Assembly: GCA_046760105.1 (NCBI GenBank)
Contig: JBHIDJ010000008.1
Location: 3,718 to 67,717 of the forward strand
Direction: 5' to 3'
Source: JBHIDJ01 sp046760105
GTDB lineage: Bacteria; Pseudomonadota; Gammaproteobacteria; Acidiferrobacterales; SPGG2
Length of the DNA: 64,000 nucleotides
Shown here: positions 35,286-44,799 of the stretch, one piece after another
Layout: each line of letters starts with the position of its first letter
How positions within the stretch are numbered: position 1 is the first letter of the stretch
Made by a program: the position numbers and the translations under genes
Notes under the pieces: model-generated
The model's database searches: none
What the model was told of the DNA's origin: nothing
What the model saw: the letters and a program-made list of their open reading frames with translations, nothing else

Positions 35286-36224
35286 ATGTCGAGCACGCTG
35301 CGCATCGCCACCCGTAAGAGCCAGCTGGCCCTTTGGCAGGCCGACTACGTGCGTACACAGCTGTTGCAACACCACCCGCAGCTGCGAGTAGAGCTGGTAA
35401 AACTAACCACCCAAGGAGACAAAATCTTAGACACCCCTTTAGCCTATGTCGGCGGGAAAGGGCTTTTTATAAAAGAACTCGAGCAGGCGCTGCTCGACGG
35501 TCGCGCTGACATCGCGGTGCACTCGATGAAGGACTTAACGGTAAGCTTGCCGGAGGGTCTGCACATCGCTGCTATTTGCGAACGCGAAGATCCGCGCGAT
35601 GCATTCGTATCCAATAGCTACGAGGACTTTACACAGCTACCGCCGCGGTCACGCGTCGGCACGTCAAGCCTCAGACGACAGTGCCAGCTGCGCGCGGCGT
35701 TTCCGCACCTTAACGTCATGAACCTCCGCGGCAATGTAAACACGCGTCTGCGCAAACTCGATGCCGGTGAATTCGATGCGCTCGTGCTGGCGGTGGCCGG
35801 CTTGAAGCGCTTGGGGTTCGCGAACCGGATACGCGCCTACATAGAGCCCCATGAGATGCTGCCGGCCGTCGGTCAGGGTGCCGTCGGCGTTGAGTGCAGA
35901 ACCGATCATGAGGCCAATGCTTTGCTCGCAGCCCTGGATCACCCCCTGACCCGACAGTGTGTGTACGCCGAACGTGCGCTCAACGAGTGCTTGGAGGGTG
36001 GATGCCAAGTACCGATCGCCGCTTACGCTCAGGTCGACAGTGACGCCATGCATCTTCGTGGCCTGGTCGGTTATCCAGATGGACGGAGGATCATTCGAGG
36101 CGACTCACGCGGGCCGGCAGACCAACCGCGGGCGCTTGGCGAGAAACTCGCGATGAATCTCATCGACCAGGGTGCTCGAAAAATCCTCGATTATGTCTAT
36201 GGCCACACCCACCATGTATCATGA
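35286..36224 (+). CDS. hemC: Hydroxymethylbilane synthase
   Basis: HemC polymerises four porphobilinogens into hydroxymethylbilane. The 312-residue protein begins MSSTLRIATRKSQLALWQAD, has the active-site VHSMKDL loop and the dipyrromethane-cofactor cysteine in ALNECLEGGCQVPIAAYA. The ATG at 35286 gives the normal length. It heads the hemC-hemD-hemX-hemY operon 143 bases after algR. Confidence 0.97.
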   Translation: MSSTLRIATRKSQLALWQADYVRTQLLQHHPQLRVELVKLTTQGDKILDTPLAYVGGKGLFIKELEQALLDGRADIAVHSMKDLTVSLPEGLHIAAICEREDPRDAFVSNSYEDFTQLPPRSRVGTSSLRRQCQLRAAFPHLNVMNLRGNVNTRLRKLDAGEFDALVLAVAGLKRLGFANRIRAYIEPHEMLPAVGQGAVGVECRTDHEANALLAALDHPLTRQCVYAERALNECLEGGCQVPIAAYAQVDSDAMHLRGLVGYPDGRRIIRGDSRGPADQPRALGEKLAMNLIDQGARKILDYVYGHTHHVS

Positions 36225-37008
36225 GGGCAACCTCGCCAACATACGGGTGCTGGTTACGCGCCCAAGCCATCAGGCGGAAAATCTTGCCAGGCTGATTGAA
36301 GCGGAAAGTGGAGAAGCCATACGCTTTCCGACGGTAGAAATTCTGGAACCACTCGATAGCGCTCGGCTGGCCGCACTCATCGACCGTCTGGAGCAGTTCG
36401 ATATCGCCATATTCATCAGCCCCAACGCGGTAAATAGGGCGATGAGTATGATCACGGCACGCCGCGGTAAATTGCCTGATATGCTGGCGCTCGCGTGTGT
36501 CGGCCGCGGCAGTGCACGCGAGCTCAAACGCTTCGGTGTAAAGACGCCGCTCGTGCCCAACGGGCGCTATGACAGCGAGGCCTTGTTAGCGCTGCCTGTG
36601 CTCCATAACGTAGAGCATAAAAAGGTGGTCATCTTCCGCGGTAAAGGCGGCCGCGAGTTGCTTGACAACACCTTGCGCGAACGCGGGGCGCATGTCGAAT
36701 ATGCCGAATGTTATCGCCGCACAAAACCGACGACAGACATGACACGATTGTTGCGCCAGCGGCTGCGCGGTACGATCGACATCGTGAGCGTAACCAGTGT
36801 CGAAGGCGTGCGACACCTGCTCGATATGGTCGGGAAAGCTGGAAAGCAGTGGCTCCTGAAGACCCCGGTAGTAGTCATCAGTGAGCGCATGGTGGCAGTC
36901 TGTCGTGAACTCGGCTTCGACGCCGGCATCTACGTCGCCGACGACGCTAGCGATGAGAGTATCGTGAGCGCGATCAAGGCGTGGCGCGCATCACAAAATT
37001 CCCTATAA
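36193..37008 (+). CDS. hemD: Uroporphyrinogen-III synthase
   Basis: HemD closes and inverts ring D of hydroxymethylbilane. The protein of about 271 residues starts its conserved part at RVLVTRPSHQAENLARLIE and shows FISPNAVNRAMS, ACVGRGSARELKRFG, VVIFRGKGGRELL and VSVTSVEGVRHLL, as expected for this divergent family. The reading frame overlaps hemC by about 32 bases if the ATG at 36193 is used; an ATG at 36214 is also possible. Confidence 0.92.
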   Translation: MSMATPTMYHEGNLANIRVLVTRPSHQAENLARLIEAESGEAIRFPTVEILEPLDSARLAALIDRLEQFDIAIFISPNAVNRAMSMITARRGKLPDMLALACVGRGSARELKRFGVKTPLVPNGRYDSEALLALPVLHNVEHKKVVIFRGKGGRELLDNTLRERGAHVEYAECYRRTKPTTDMTRLLRQRLRGTIDIVSVTSVEGVRHLLDMVGKAGKQWLLKTPVVVISERMVAVCRELGFDAGIYVADDASDESIVSAIKAWRASQNSL

Positions 37009-37041
37009 TCGAGCCAAGTGCTGACACACCGCAAATGACCG

Positions 37042-38145
37042 ATGACTGAAAACGACCAACAACAAGCACCACAAACCGAAGAACCATCCGTAGAAACCGC
37101 CGACGACCAGGTGGAAAAACCGGTGACCAAAGTGCGCACCGGCAGGGCGTGGGCGGCAATCGCGTTTTTGTTCTCGATTGCTGCGCTGGCGGCCAGCGGC
37201 TATCTAGGATACATGTACTACCAAAAGCAGGATCTTTTTGCTGCCGATGTGCTCGGGACACTCACCCAGCTTGAGACCAACACCGAGCAGATTCAACAAG
37301 GACGGTCTACGATCGAAAAAAACCTGCAGGGCTTTGAACAGAAGCTCAACGACCTCAAACAGATCCAGGATACGTTGGGTACGGCCATCGAAAGGATGGC
37401 TAACGACCTCGGACGCAACCGCAATGACTGGGTGTTATCGGAGACCGAACAGCTGTTGGTCATTGCCAATCACCGCCTGCAGCTCGCGCACGATATCGAT
37501 ACGGCTGTGACTGCGCTGCGCGCCGCCGATCGGCGGCTACAGCAACTCGCCGATCCGGGCTTGCTGTCGGTCAGAAAACTGATAGCTGCCGAAGTCGCCG
37601 AATTGCAGTCGCTCGAGCGTGCCGATGTCCCGGGGATCGCGCTTAGACTGGGCAGCCTGGCGAAGACGCTCGATCGGCTTCCGCTCGATGTTGAGCGAAG
37701 TTTTAGGCCGCCGGCTGTGCCCGTGCCGGCTGAGCCGCAAACGAGCGCTGAGAAATCTAGAGTGTGGAACGCGCTCTCGAAAATGTGGCGTGACCTCATG
37801 GGGCAGATACGAATCCGCAAAGCCACGGACTTGCAAAAACCCTTGCTCGCGCCTGATCAAAGTTACTTCCTGCATGAAAATCTTCGGTTGATGTTGTATG
37901 GCGCACAGCTTGCCGTATTGCAAGCGGACGTTGCCACGTACGGGCAAAACCTGAAGTCGGCACAAACCTGGATCAACGACTACTTCGAGACCGACAGTCA
38001 AGCGGTCGTACGCTTTCAGGAAGAACTGAAAGGGTTGGCTGGTGAAAAGATTGTCGTCGAGCTACCCGATATCTCTGCCTCGCTCGACGCGCTACGGGCC
38101 GCGACGAGCAAGCAGGCCGGGTCGCAAATGCAGGCGGACCTGTGA
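37042..38145 (+). CDS. hemX: HemX-like membrane protein (uroporphyrinogen-III C-methyltransferase-annotated)
   Basis: A 367-residue protein with an acidic, Gln-rich cytoplasmic start, one membrane span at residues about 35-58 (AWAAIAFLFSIAALAASGYLG) and a long periplasmic coiled coil and helical region, including RNDWVLSETEQLLVIANHRLQLAHD, which is diagnostic of the HemX family. Although often named uroporphyrinogen methyltransferase, it has no methyltransferase motifs, and its role in haem synthesis is unproven. It overlaps hemY by 4 bases. Confidence 0.9.
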   Translation: MTENDQQQAPQTEEPSVETADDQVEKPVTKVRTGRAWAAIAFLFSIAALAASGYLGYMYYQKQDLFAADVLGTLTQLETNTEQIQQGRSTIEKNLQGFEQKLNDLKQIQDTLGTAIERMANDLGRNRNDWVLSETEQLLVIANHRLQLAHDIDTAVTALRAADRRLQQLADPGLLSVRKLIAAEVAELQSLERADVPGIALRLGSLAKTLDRLPLDVERSFRPPAVPVPAEPQTSAEKSRVWNALSKMWRDLMGQIRIRKATDLQKPLLAPDQSYFLHENLRLMLYGAQLAVLQADVATYGQNLKSAQTWINDYFETDSQAVVRFQEELKGLAGEKIVVELPDISASLDALRAATSKQAGSQMQADL

Positions 38146-39386
38146 AGATACTCATCTTTTTCGTTTTGATCCTGTTTGTTGCGGTGTTCGGAACGCTATA
38201 CACCGTCGGGGATCCGGGCTACGTACTGATTGCGCGTGCACCCTGGACCATCGAGATGCCTCTGGTCATGTTTGTACCGTTGCTGATCGTCACTTTTATC
38301 GTGCTGCACTATTTATGGGGGTTCGTACGACGTATGTGGCACTTGCCGCAAGATGTCTCATACTGGCGGCTCGATCGGAATACTAAAAGGGCACGTGACG
38401 CGCTGACGCAGGGTCTGATCACGCTGGCTGAGGGCGATTGGAGCAAGGCGCACTCGCGGTTGCTGGCGGGACTACAAAATGGTGATAGTCCGTTGCTCAA
38501 CTACCTCGGCGCGGCATGTGCGAGCCAGGCCTTGGGCGATACGGAAAAACGCGACGAGTATCTGTCGGAAGCACAGAAGGCCGCACCGGATCAGAGCCTC
38601 GCGGTCGCAATGACGCAAGCCCACCTGTACTCGTGGACAGAGCAACACGAGCGGGCGCTGGCGACACTGTCAGAACTAAGAACGGTCGCACCGAAACACG
38701 TTCACATACTAAAGCTCCTGGTTAAGACCTATGTGGCACTGCATGATTGGACTAGTCTCGCCGAGCTGATACCCGATCTTAGAAAGAATAAAGTACTAGA
38801 CCCCGAAGCCATGGACCAATTGGAACTACAGGTACACTGTGAGCTCTTGAAACTATCCTTACCGTCGGGCTCGCCAAAACTGCTTCGACGTGCTTGGCAT
38901 GCGGTTCCGCGATCACTACGGCATCACCCCAAGCTGCTTGCCATCTACAGCGATCACCTGATCAAGCAAAGTCAAATGAACGAGGCGGAAGTGCTGCTGA
39001 GCGACGCGATAAGGCGCGACTGGAACGAAGAGCTCGTGGCCTTATATGGGCTCGCCCGCAGCGAGAATCCCTCGGCGCAGTTGCGCACGGCCGAGGGGTG
39101 GCTTTCCGGTCGACCCGATGATCCCGCGCTGTTGCTTACGCTCGGGCGGCTTTCGCGTTACAACGAGCTTTGGGGTAAAGCGCGAAGTTATCTCGAAACA
39201 TCCGTTAAGGGTCGCCCGACGGCGGAGACGTACCACGAGTTGGGTGGTCTGATGGAACAGTTGGGGGAAACCGACAGAGCGCTTGACTGCTACCGCCGCG
39301 GCCTCGACGCATTGGGTGCGGATACGCCCGCTTTGCCCTCACCTAAGCCGCGTGCATCCGCTCCGCGCCAGAGCGCGGCGGGCTAG
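38142..39386 (+). CDS. hemY: HemY-type TPR membrane protein
   Basis: A 414-residue protein starting at GTG, with two membrane spans (residues about 1-22 and 40-62) and a TPR-containing soluble part. Recognisable blocks are the HemY_N segment DPGYVLIARAPWTIEMPL, HLPQDVSYWRLDRNTKRARDAL and the C-terminal TYHELGGLMEQLGETDRALDCYRRGL. It is a companion of HemX in gammaproteobacteria, thought to organise haem enzymes at the membrane. It is not related to the HemY oxidase of Gram-positive bacteria. Confidence 0.92.
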   Translation: MKILIFFVLILFVAVFGTLYTVGDPGYVLIARAPWTIEMPLVMFVPLLIVTFIVLHYLWGFVRRMWHLPQDVSYWRLDRNTKRARDALTQGLITLAEGDWSKAHSRLLAGLQNGDSPLLNYLGAACASQALGDTEKRDEYLSEAQKAAPDQSLAVAMTQAHLYSWTEQHERALATLSELRTVAPKHVHILKLLVKTYVALHDWTSLAELIPDLRKNKVLDPEAMDQLELQVHCELLKLSLPSGSPKLLRRAWHAVPRSLRHHPKLLAIYSDHLIKQSQMNEAEVLLSDAIRRDWNEELVALYGLARSENPSAQLRTAEGWLSGRPDDPALLLTLGRLSRYNELWGKARSYLETSVKGRPTAETYHELGGLMEQLGETDRALDCYRRGLDALGADTPALPSPKPRASAPRQSAAG

Positions 39387-39450
39387 CACGAGCCCATACG
39401 CCAGCGATAAGGCATGCGTTTCACAGCGCCTTTGTCGGCGCCGTCAGCGC

Positions 39451-40461
39451 CTAATGGTTAAACTCAAACGAATCGAAGTAGAAACGATCCGTCGGCAGTC
39501 CGTGCGCGGCGAACGCCGTCTGTCCTGCCTCAATCATCGGCGGTGGGCCACTGGCATAGACCTCATAGTCGCCTAGATCCGGATAGTCCTGCAGCAACGC
39601 CTCGTGCACCCAACCCGTGCGACCATCCCAGTTATCTTCGGCCGGCGCTTCAGATAACACCGGCGTGTATTCGAAGTTGTGATGCTCTCGTGCCCACGAC
39701 AATGCCAGTTCGTGCATGTACAAATCGCACTCGCCGCGTGCCCCCCAAAACAAATGCATGGGTCGGGTTTCACTCTTGGCAAACGCGTGCTCGAGGATGC
39801 TTTTGACTGGCGCGAAACCCGTGCCTCCTGCCATTAGCAAGATAGGGCGCTCAGAGTCATCGCGTAGGAAAAAGATTCCGTAGGGGCCCTGGAAACGCAA
39901 TAAATCCCGCTCCTTCATTCTATTGAAGACGTGGTCAGTGAAGTGCCCATCAGGTACTTGCCGCACATGAACCTGCAGAAATTCATCGTCATGCGGCGCG
40001 TTTGCGAGCGAAAAACTGCGGCGACGCCCATCGCGCAATAGGATGTCGATATATTGACCGGCCAAGAACTGCAAGCGCTCGGCTGCCGGCAGCTTAAGGT
40101 GTAAACCCATCACGTCATGCGTCAACTTTTCTAGCTGCATAACGCGACACGGTAACGTCTTGATAGCAATGCCCTCGGCAGCACTGACTTCGCGCGCCTC
40201 GAGCACCAAGTCTTCGCGCGGTACCGCCTGGCAAAACAGTGCCTTGCCAGCGGCTCTCTCAGCCTCTGGTAACGCCTTTTGTTGGTACTCGCCGTAATCA
40301 ACGGTGCCGCTCAGAATCTTGCCCTTGCAGGCACCACAAGCGCCGTTGCGGCAGCTGTATGGCAGCGCCAGCCCGTGTCGTAGAGCAGCGTCGAGCACCC
40401 TTTCCTGATCCTCAACCACAAACTCATGGCCGCTGGGTTCGATACGTATTTTGAAGCTCAT
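39451..40461 (-). CDS. Ferredoxin-flavin NAD(P)H reductase (CDP-6-deoxy-delta-3,4-glucoseen reductase type)
   Basis: The N-terminal plant-type 2Fe-2S domain has Cys37, Cys42, Cys45 and Cys77. The FAD domain contains RRRSFSLANAP, and the NAD(P) domain begins LLMAGGTGFAPVKSIL. The order ferredoxin-FAD-NAD fits reductase components of oxygenases and the annotated dideoxysugar reductase E3. No sugar nucleotide or oxygenase genes are nearby, so its electron acceptor is unknown and the family name is probably misleading here. The 336-residue length is normal. Confidence 0.88.
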   Translation of the reverse strand: MSFKIRIEPSGHEFVVEDQERVLDAALRHGLALPYSCRNGACGACKGKILSGTVDYGEYQQKALPEAERAAGKALFCQAVPREDLVLEAREVSAAEGIAIKTLPCRVMQLEKLTHDVMGLHLKLPAAERLQFLAGQYIDILLRDGRRRSFSLANAPHDDEFLQVHVRQVPDGHFTDHVFNRMKERDLLRFQGPYGIFFLRDDSERPILLMAGGTGFAPVKSILEHAFAKSETRPMHLFWGARGECDLYMHELALSWAREHHNFEYTPVLSEAPAEDNWDGRTGWVHEALLQDYPDLGDYEVYASGPPPMIEAGQTAFAAHGLPTDRFYFDSFEFNH

Positions 40462-40635
40462 TTAGACAGCAACGATATTTTCCGCACGGGCCAATTTTAA
40501 ACCGTCACATCACTCGACCGCACCCCCTATGGGTACGCACGAAAGCGCACGCGGTGGGTGTCGTCCAACACCCCATTTGGCAGGGCAATGCGTTACACGT
40601 TTGCGGCAACGTGTTTCGTCCCCATTGTGTAACCA

Positions 40636-40664
40636 TTGACAAACCACTAGCAGCTGCTTTTAAT
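40636..40664 (+). promoter_or_regulatory. Sigma-70 promoter for the GldA/GldG-type operon
   Basis: A perfect -35 TTGACA (40636-40641), a 17-base spacer and TTTAAT (40659-40664; 5 of 6 against TATAAT). Transcription would start near 40671, about 40 bases before the ATP-binding subunit gene. Confidence 0.65.
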
Positions 40665-40709
40665 TGCGCAGCGTGCGCAACCACCCCACTAAAATGGACT
40701 TGCCCCCTC

Positions 40710-41663
40710 ATGTGCAGTGACCTTTTGGTAGACGTACAAGGCGTCTCACGCTTCTACGGCGAAACCCAAGCAGTCAATCGCATCAGCTTTAAGATCTTTC
40801 AGGGCGAGGTGCTCGGCTTCCTCGGCCCGAATGGTGCCGGCAAAACCACCACTATGCAAATCATTAGCGGTAACCTCGCGCCAAGCGAAGGCACGGTTAC
40901 CATTGCCGGCCACGACTTACGCGAACAACCGCGCGCGGCCAAAGCGGCGCTCGGCTACCTGCCGGAACAACCTCCTCTCCACCGTGAACTAACGGTCGAT
41001 GAGTATCTGGATTACTGCGCCGCGTTGAATCGTATTCCACGCCGACAAAGCAAGGCCGCACGCGAGGCCTCGAAGGAAAAGTGTGGCCTACAAGATATGG
41101 GTAGACGGCTCATCGGAAATCTGTCGAAAGGTTTCCAGCAGCGTGTGGGCTTGGCGCAAGCGATCATTCATCTGCCGCCGGTTGTGATCCTCGATGAACC
41201 CACCATCGGGCTGGATCCAATCCAGATTCGTGAAATACGCAGCCTCATTCGCGAACTCGGAAAAGACCACGCAGTGATACTCTCGACCCATATCCTGCCT
41301 GAAGTGCGAACGAGTTGTGACCGCGTACAGATCATCAACAAGGGTTCGCTCGTGCTTAGCGAGAGTATCGAAGGGTTGTCCCGCTATATGAAGTCAACGA
41401 CGCTGTCTGTGGCCTTCCGGCAGCCGCCGGCGTTGCCGGTACTACAACAAATCCCAGGGATAAAGACGGCACAGGCGGATGGCGAAAATCGGGTGCAGGT
41501 CTTTTGCGAACCGGCCCAAGATCCGACCGAACAGATCATCAGGCTGGCGGCTGAAAAAGGTTGGGGTCTATACGAGATCACACCACAAAGTGCATCGCTC
41601 GAGCAGATCTTCGTTGAACTCACTACCGAAGAACCGACGTGCACCCAGGAGACGGAGGCGTGA
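40710..41663 (+). CDS. ABC transporter ATP-binding protein, GldA-like
   Basis: A 317-residue ATPase with Walker A GFLGPNGAGKTTTM, signature LSKGFQQRVGLAQA and Walker B VVILDEPTIGLDP. The C-terminal extension after about residue 225 is typical of GldA-like subunits. The ATG at 40710 follows the mapped promoter; the frame is open further upstream but not conserved. Its start precedes a permease and a Gldg protein. Subunit order and similarity match the gliding-associated ABC system of Bacteroidetes and its unexplained homologues in non-gliding bacteria. Confidence 0.9.
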   Translation: MCSDLLVDVQGVSRFYGETQAVNRISFKIFQGEVLGFLGPNGAGKTTTMQIISGNLAPSEGTVTIAGHDLREQPRAAKAALGYLPEQPPLHRELTVDEYLDYCAALNRIPRRQSKAAREASKEKCGLQDMGRRLIGNLSKGFQQRVGLAQAIIHLPPVVILDEPTIGLDPIQIREIRSLIRELGKDHAVILSTHILPEVRTSCDRVQIINKGSLVLSESIEGLSRYMKSTTLSVAFRQPPALPVLQQIPGIKTAQADGENRVQVFCEPAQDPTEQIIRLAAEKGWGLYEITPQSASLEQIFVELTTEEPTCTQETEA

Positions 41664-42415
41664 TATTCACGATCGCACTGCGCGAGCTCAGGATATTGTT
41701 CCTGTCGCCGCTTGCGTGGGCAATTCTCGCGGTTGTGCAGCTGATCTTGGCCTTTATGTTTCTAAGTCATATCGAGGGATACCTCGTCTTACAGCCACAA
41801 CTGTTGACAATGAAGAACGCCCCCGGTGTCACCGAGTTGATTGTCGGGCGCTTATTTAGCGGCACCGCTATTGTGCTGTTGCTCGTTGTGCCGCTGCTGA
41901 CGATGCGTTTGATCAGTGAAGAGCGGCGCAACCGTACGCTCACACTGTTGTTCAGTGCACCAATCTCAATGACCGAAATCGTACTCGGCAAGTATCTTGG
42001 CGTGCTTGCGTTCTTGCTGCTGCTGGTGGCCTTGATAGCGCTCATGCCGTTGTCCCTACTCGCAGCCGCGGCCCTCGATGTAGGCATGGTCTTGTCTGGA
42101 GTGCTCGGTCTAACGCTAGTACTTGGTGGCTTCGCGGCGGTGGGGCTATTCATGTCAACCCTCACCCAGCATCCCACGGTCGCGGCGATCAGCACGTTTG
42201 GTGTGCTGTTGTTATTCTGGCTGCTGGATTGGTCAGGCGAGGGGCTATCGGAAGGCGGTAACTGGCTCGCCTATCTATCGTTGCTCAACCACTATGAGCC
42301 GTTCCTTCGCGGCGTTTTCGACAGCGCCGATGCGGTCTACCACCTATTGTTTATCTTGACGTTTGTCGTGTTGAGCGTGCGTCGCTTGGACAGCGACCGT
42401 CTCGGGGGTTGGTGA
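41660..42415 (+). CDS. ABC-2 type permease of the GldF type
   Basis: A 251-residue membrane protein with six hydrophobic segments and the conserved cytoplasmic loop TMRLISEERRNRTLTLLFSAP of ABC-2 permeases such as GldF. The GTG start at 41660 has GGAG at the proper distance and overlaps the ATPase stop; the ATG upstream lies inside the previous gene. The last bases overlap the next gene (TGATG), so the three genes are translationally coupled. Confidence 0.88.
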   Translation: MIFTIALRELRILFLSPLAWAILAVVQLILAFMFLSHIEGYLVLQPQLLTMKNAPGVTELIVGRLFSGTAIVLLLVVPLLTMRLISEERRNRTLTLLFSAPISMTEIVLGKYLGVLAFLLLLVALIALMPLSLLAAAALDVGMVLSGVLGLTLVLGGFAAVGLFMSTLTQHPTVAAISTFGVLLLFWLLDWSGEGLSEGGNWLAYLSLLNHYEPFLRGVFDSADAVYHLLFILTFVVLSVRRLDSDRLGGW

Positions 42416-43755
42416 TGCGCGCGTCACCGCCGTCGAAATGGCAGTTGCGTCTAGTCAATACAATGTTTGTGCTGCTGCTGCTGGTTGCGATCGGGTTGCT
42501 GCAGTGGCTCAGCCGCGACCATCCGCTGCGGTTCGACTGGACACAAAACGCGCGCAACTCTATATCCGAGGCCAGTATCGCCGCCATCGAACGCCTCGAT
42601 AAACCCATCAAAATCACTGCCTTCGCTAGTCAGCGCGCTAACCTGCGTGCTGCAATTCGCGAGCTGATCAGCCGCTATCAGAAGCACAAGTCGGATATTG
42701 AACTCGAATTTGTCAACCCCGACCTTGACCCGGAACGGGCGCGTGCGGCCGGTATTCGCTTCGAGGGCGAGCTGATGGTCGAATACGAAGGTGTGACCGA
42801 AACCTTAGCACAGCTCAGCGAAGAAGATATTACCAATACATTTGTCCGTCTGGGTCATCGCGGCGAGCGCTGGTTTGTATTCCTGGGGGGGCATGGGGAA
42901 CGCAGTCCTGATGGGCGCGCTAACTTTGATTTGGCTGACTGGGCAACTGAACTGCGCAAACGTGGGTTCCAGACGCGCGTGTTGGTGCTCGCCGAGCATC
43001 CACAAATACCACAAAACACCGCTGCCATAGTGATCGCTGGTCCGCGCGCCGCGCTGCTGCCCGGCGAGGTCAAGGCTATCGAGAGTTACATCGTTGCCGG
43101 CGGCAATCTCTTGTGGTTGGCAGACCCCGGGCCGCTGCACGGCCTGGAGCCGATCGCCGAGATGCTCGGGATCGAATTCCAGCCCGGCGTCATCGTCGAT
43201 CCCGGGTCGGAGGTGGTCACCGGCAACGCGACCGCTGTGGTCGCCACCCGCTACAGCGCCCATCCAGCCGTCAAGAACTTCCGCAACGTCACCCTTTTCC
43301 CAAGCGCGGTCGGCATTCGCCTGCAGGCACCCGCGGGTTGGCGCGGGGCGGCCCTGTTTAACACGCGTGACTCGGCGTGGGCCGAAACCGGTTCCCTCAG
43401 CGGCCCCGTCCAGTTAGACAAAGGTAAGGATACCGCCGGCCCGCTGAGCCTTGCGGTGGCGCTTGCCCGCGAACACTCGGACACCGAGCAACGGGTGGTC
43501 GTTCTGGGCGATGGCGATTTCCTTTCCAACCGCTTCCTGGGTAACGGCGTCAACCTCGAACTTGGTCTGAGCGTCGCCAACTGGATCAGTCGAGATGACG
43601 CCTATGTCAGCATACCAGTGAGAACCAATCCGGACCGCAACCTGGAGCTGACGCAAACAACGCGGTTGTTCATCGCCGGTGGGTTTCTGTTTCTGCTCCC
43701 AGTTCTGCTGATCGTAGCTGGCACCCTCATCTGGTCACGGCGGCGCAAGCTCTGA
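42415..43755 (+). CDS. GldG-family ABC transporter auxiliary protein
   Basis: A 446-residue protein with an N-terminal span (residues about 10-30), a large extracytoplasmic domain and a C-terminal span (RLFIAGGFLFLLPVLLIVAGTLI). The conserved segments are FDWTQNARNSISEASI near the start, FLGGHGERSPDG and LLWLADPGPLHG, all of the GldG/intraflagellar-transport-like domain. It forms the third component of the GldA-GldF-GldG set. The substrate is unknown. Confidence 0.9.
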   Translation: MRASPPSKWQLRLVNTMFVLLLLVAIGLLQWLSRDHPLRFDWTQNARNSISEASIAAIERLDKPIKITAFASQRANLRAAIRELISRYQKHKSDIELEFVNPDLDPERARAAGIRFEGELMVEYEGVTETLAQLSEEDITNTFVRLGHRGERWFVFLGGHGERSPDGRANFDLADWATELRKRGFQTRVLVLAEHPQIPQNTAAIVIAGPRAALLPGEVKAIESYIVAGGNLLWLADPGPLHGLEPIAEMLGIEFQPGVIVDPGSEVVTGNATAVVATRYSAHPAVKNFRNVTLFPSAVGIRLQAPAGWRGAALFNTRDSAWAETGSLSGPVQLDKGKDTAGPLSLAVALAREHSDTEQRVVVLGDGDFLSNRFLGNGVNLELGLSVANWISRDDAYVSIPVRTNPDRNLELTQTTRLFIAGGFLFLLPVLLIVAGTLIWSRRRKL

Positions 43756-43774
43756 TACACGGCTGGCCGGACAC

Positions 43775-44638
43775 ATGCGTAGTCGGTGGCTGTTGAACCT
43801 GGGTCTGCTGGCGTTAGTGATGTTGCTCGTCGTTGTCGTCCTCTATGAGGACGGTGCAGACAACGCACAACCGAACGCACCGTTAACAACGCTAGACACG
43901 GAGAAGATCAACAGCATACGCATTCAAAAAGAAAACAACGATCAGCTTCGATTGGAAAGAAACAAAGACGGATGGTTTTTGGTAGCACCTCTGCGGGCGC
44001 GGGCTGATCGTTTGCGCGTACAAAGCTTGCTGCGTCTCGCCATTGCCAGCAGCGAGCTGCGCCGTCCGGCCACCAGCGATAATATCGGTAAGTATGGCCT
44101 CGACAAGCCAAAGGCGCGTGTGTGGTTTGATAACGAGGAAATCCAACTGGGAACACACCACCCGTTCAAGAAGGCTCGATACGTACTTTACAACGGCGAG
44201 CTACACTTGGTTCGCGCACTTGATTTCGATCCGGCATCACAGCGGCACACCGATCTTATCAGCCACCGCCTATTTGCAGAGGGCCGGCGACCGGTGACTT
44301 TTGAGTTGCCAGAGCTGACGTTGCGGCGAACGGATGGGAAGTGGCAGATGCGGCCCGCGAATGACGACATCACGCCTGACCGCATCAATCAACTGGCAGA
44401 TGAATGGCGCTTTGCGCGCGCACTGGCGGTCGAGCGCTACGGCGGGCAAGACGTACGTGGCTGGATCCGCGTAACACTCAAAGATGTAAGCGGCGGCGAA
44501 AAGAACGACCAACAACTCGTTGAGCTGGGCATCCTGAGCGACGATCCGGGGTTTGTCCTCTACCGCAAAGACGAAGGGCTCACATACCGGTTCACCGAGC
44601 ATACGGGGAAGCGGCTAATGAATATAAAAAGCGAGTAG
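43775..44638 (+). CDS. DUF4340 protein associated with the GldG-type system
   Basis: A 287-residue protein with one N-terminal span (LLNLGLLALVMLLVVVVLY) and an extracytoplasmic body with IGKYGLDKPKARVWF and LGTHHPFKKARYV. DUF4340 proteins regularly follow GldG genes. The C-terminus reads MNIKSE and the TAG stop lies inside a heptamer repeat, which fills the space before mutM. Confidence 0.88.
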   Translation: MRSRWLLNLGLLALVMLLVVVVLYEDGADNAQPNAPLTTLDTEKINSIRIQKENNDQLRLERNKDGWFLVAPLRARADRLRVQSLLRLAIASSELRRPATSDNIGKYGLDKPKARVWFDNEEIQLGTHHPFKKARYVLYNGELHLVRALDFDPASQRHTDLISHRLFAEGRRPVTFELPELTLRRTDGKWQMRPANDDITPDRINQLADEWRFARALAVERYGGQDVRGWIRVTLKDVSGGEKNDQQLVELGILSDDPGFVLYRKDEGLTYRFTEHTGKRLMNIKSE

Positions 44639-44796
44639 CAAGTAGCAAGAAAAACAACTAAAGGCAAAGTTGATCGATTTGACGTCTTTGCTGGACTTTA
44701 CCGCTGTGACTTAGAACTGCTACCGGACGTACCAGTATTCCTAACTTGTTACTTTCACTTGCTACTTGTCACTTGCTCCTTGCAACTTGTTTATAA
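44633..44796. repeat. CAAGNNN heptamer inverted-repeat element, copy 3
   Basis: The left arm GAGTAG-CAAGTAG-CAAG starts at the DUF4340 stop codon. The right arm (about 44739-44790) has TAACTTG, TTACTTT, CTACTTG, TCACTTG, CTCCTTG and CAACTTG. The core of about 85 bases is unique. The element ends 3-9 bases before the mutM ATG. Confidence 0.8.
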
Positions 44797-44799
44797 GAA

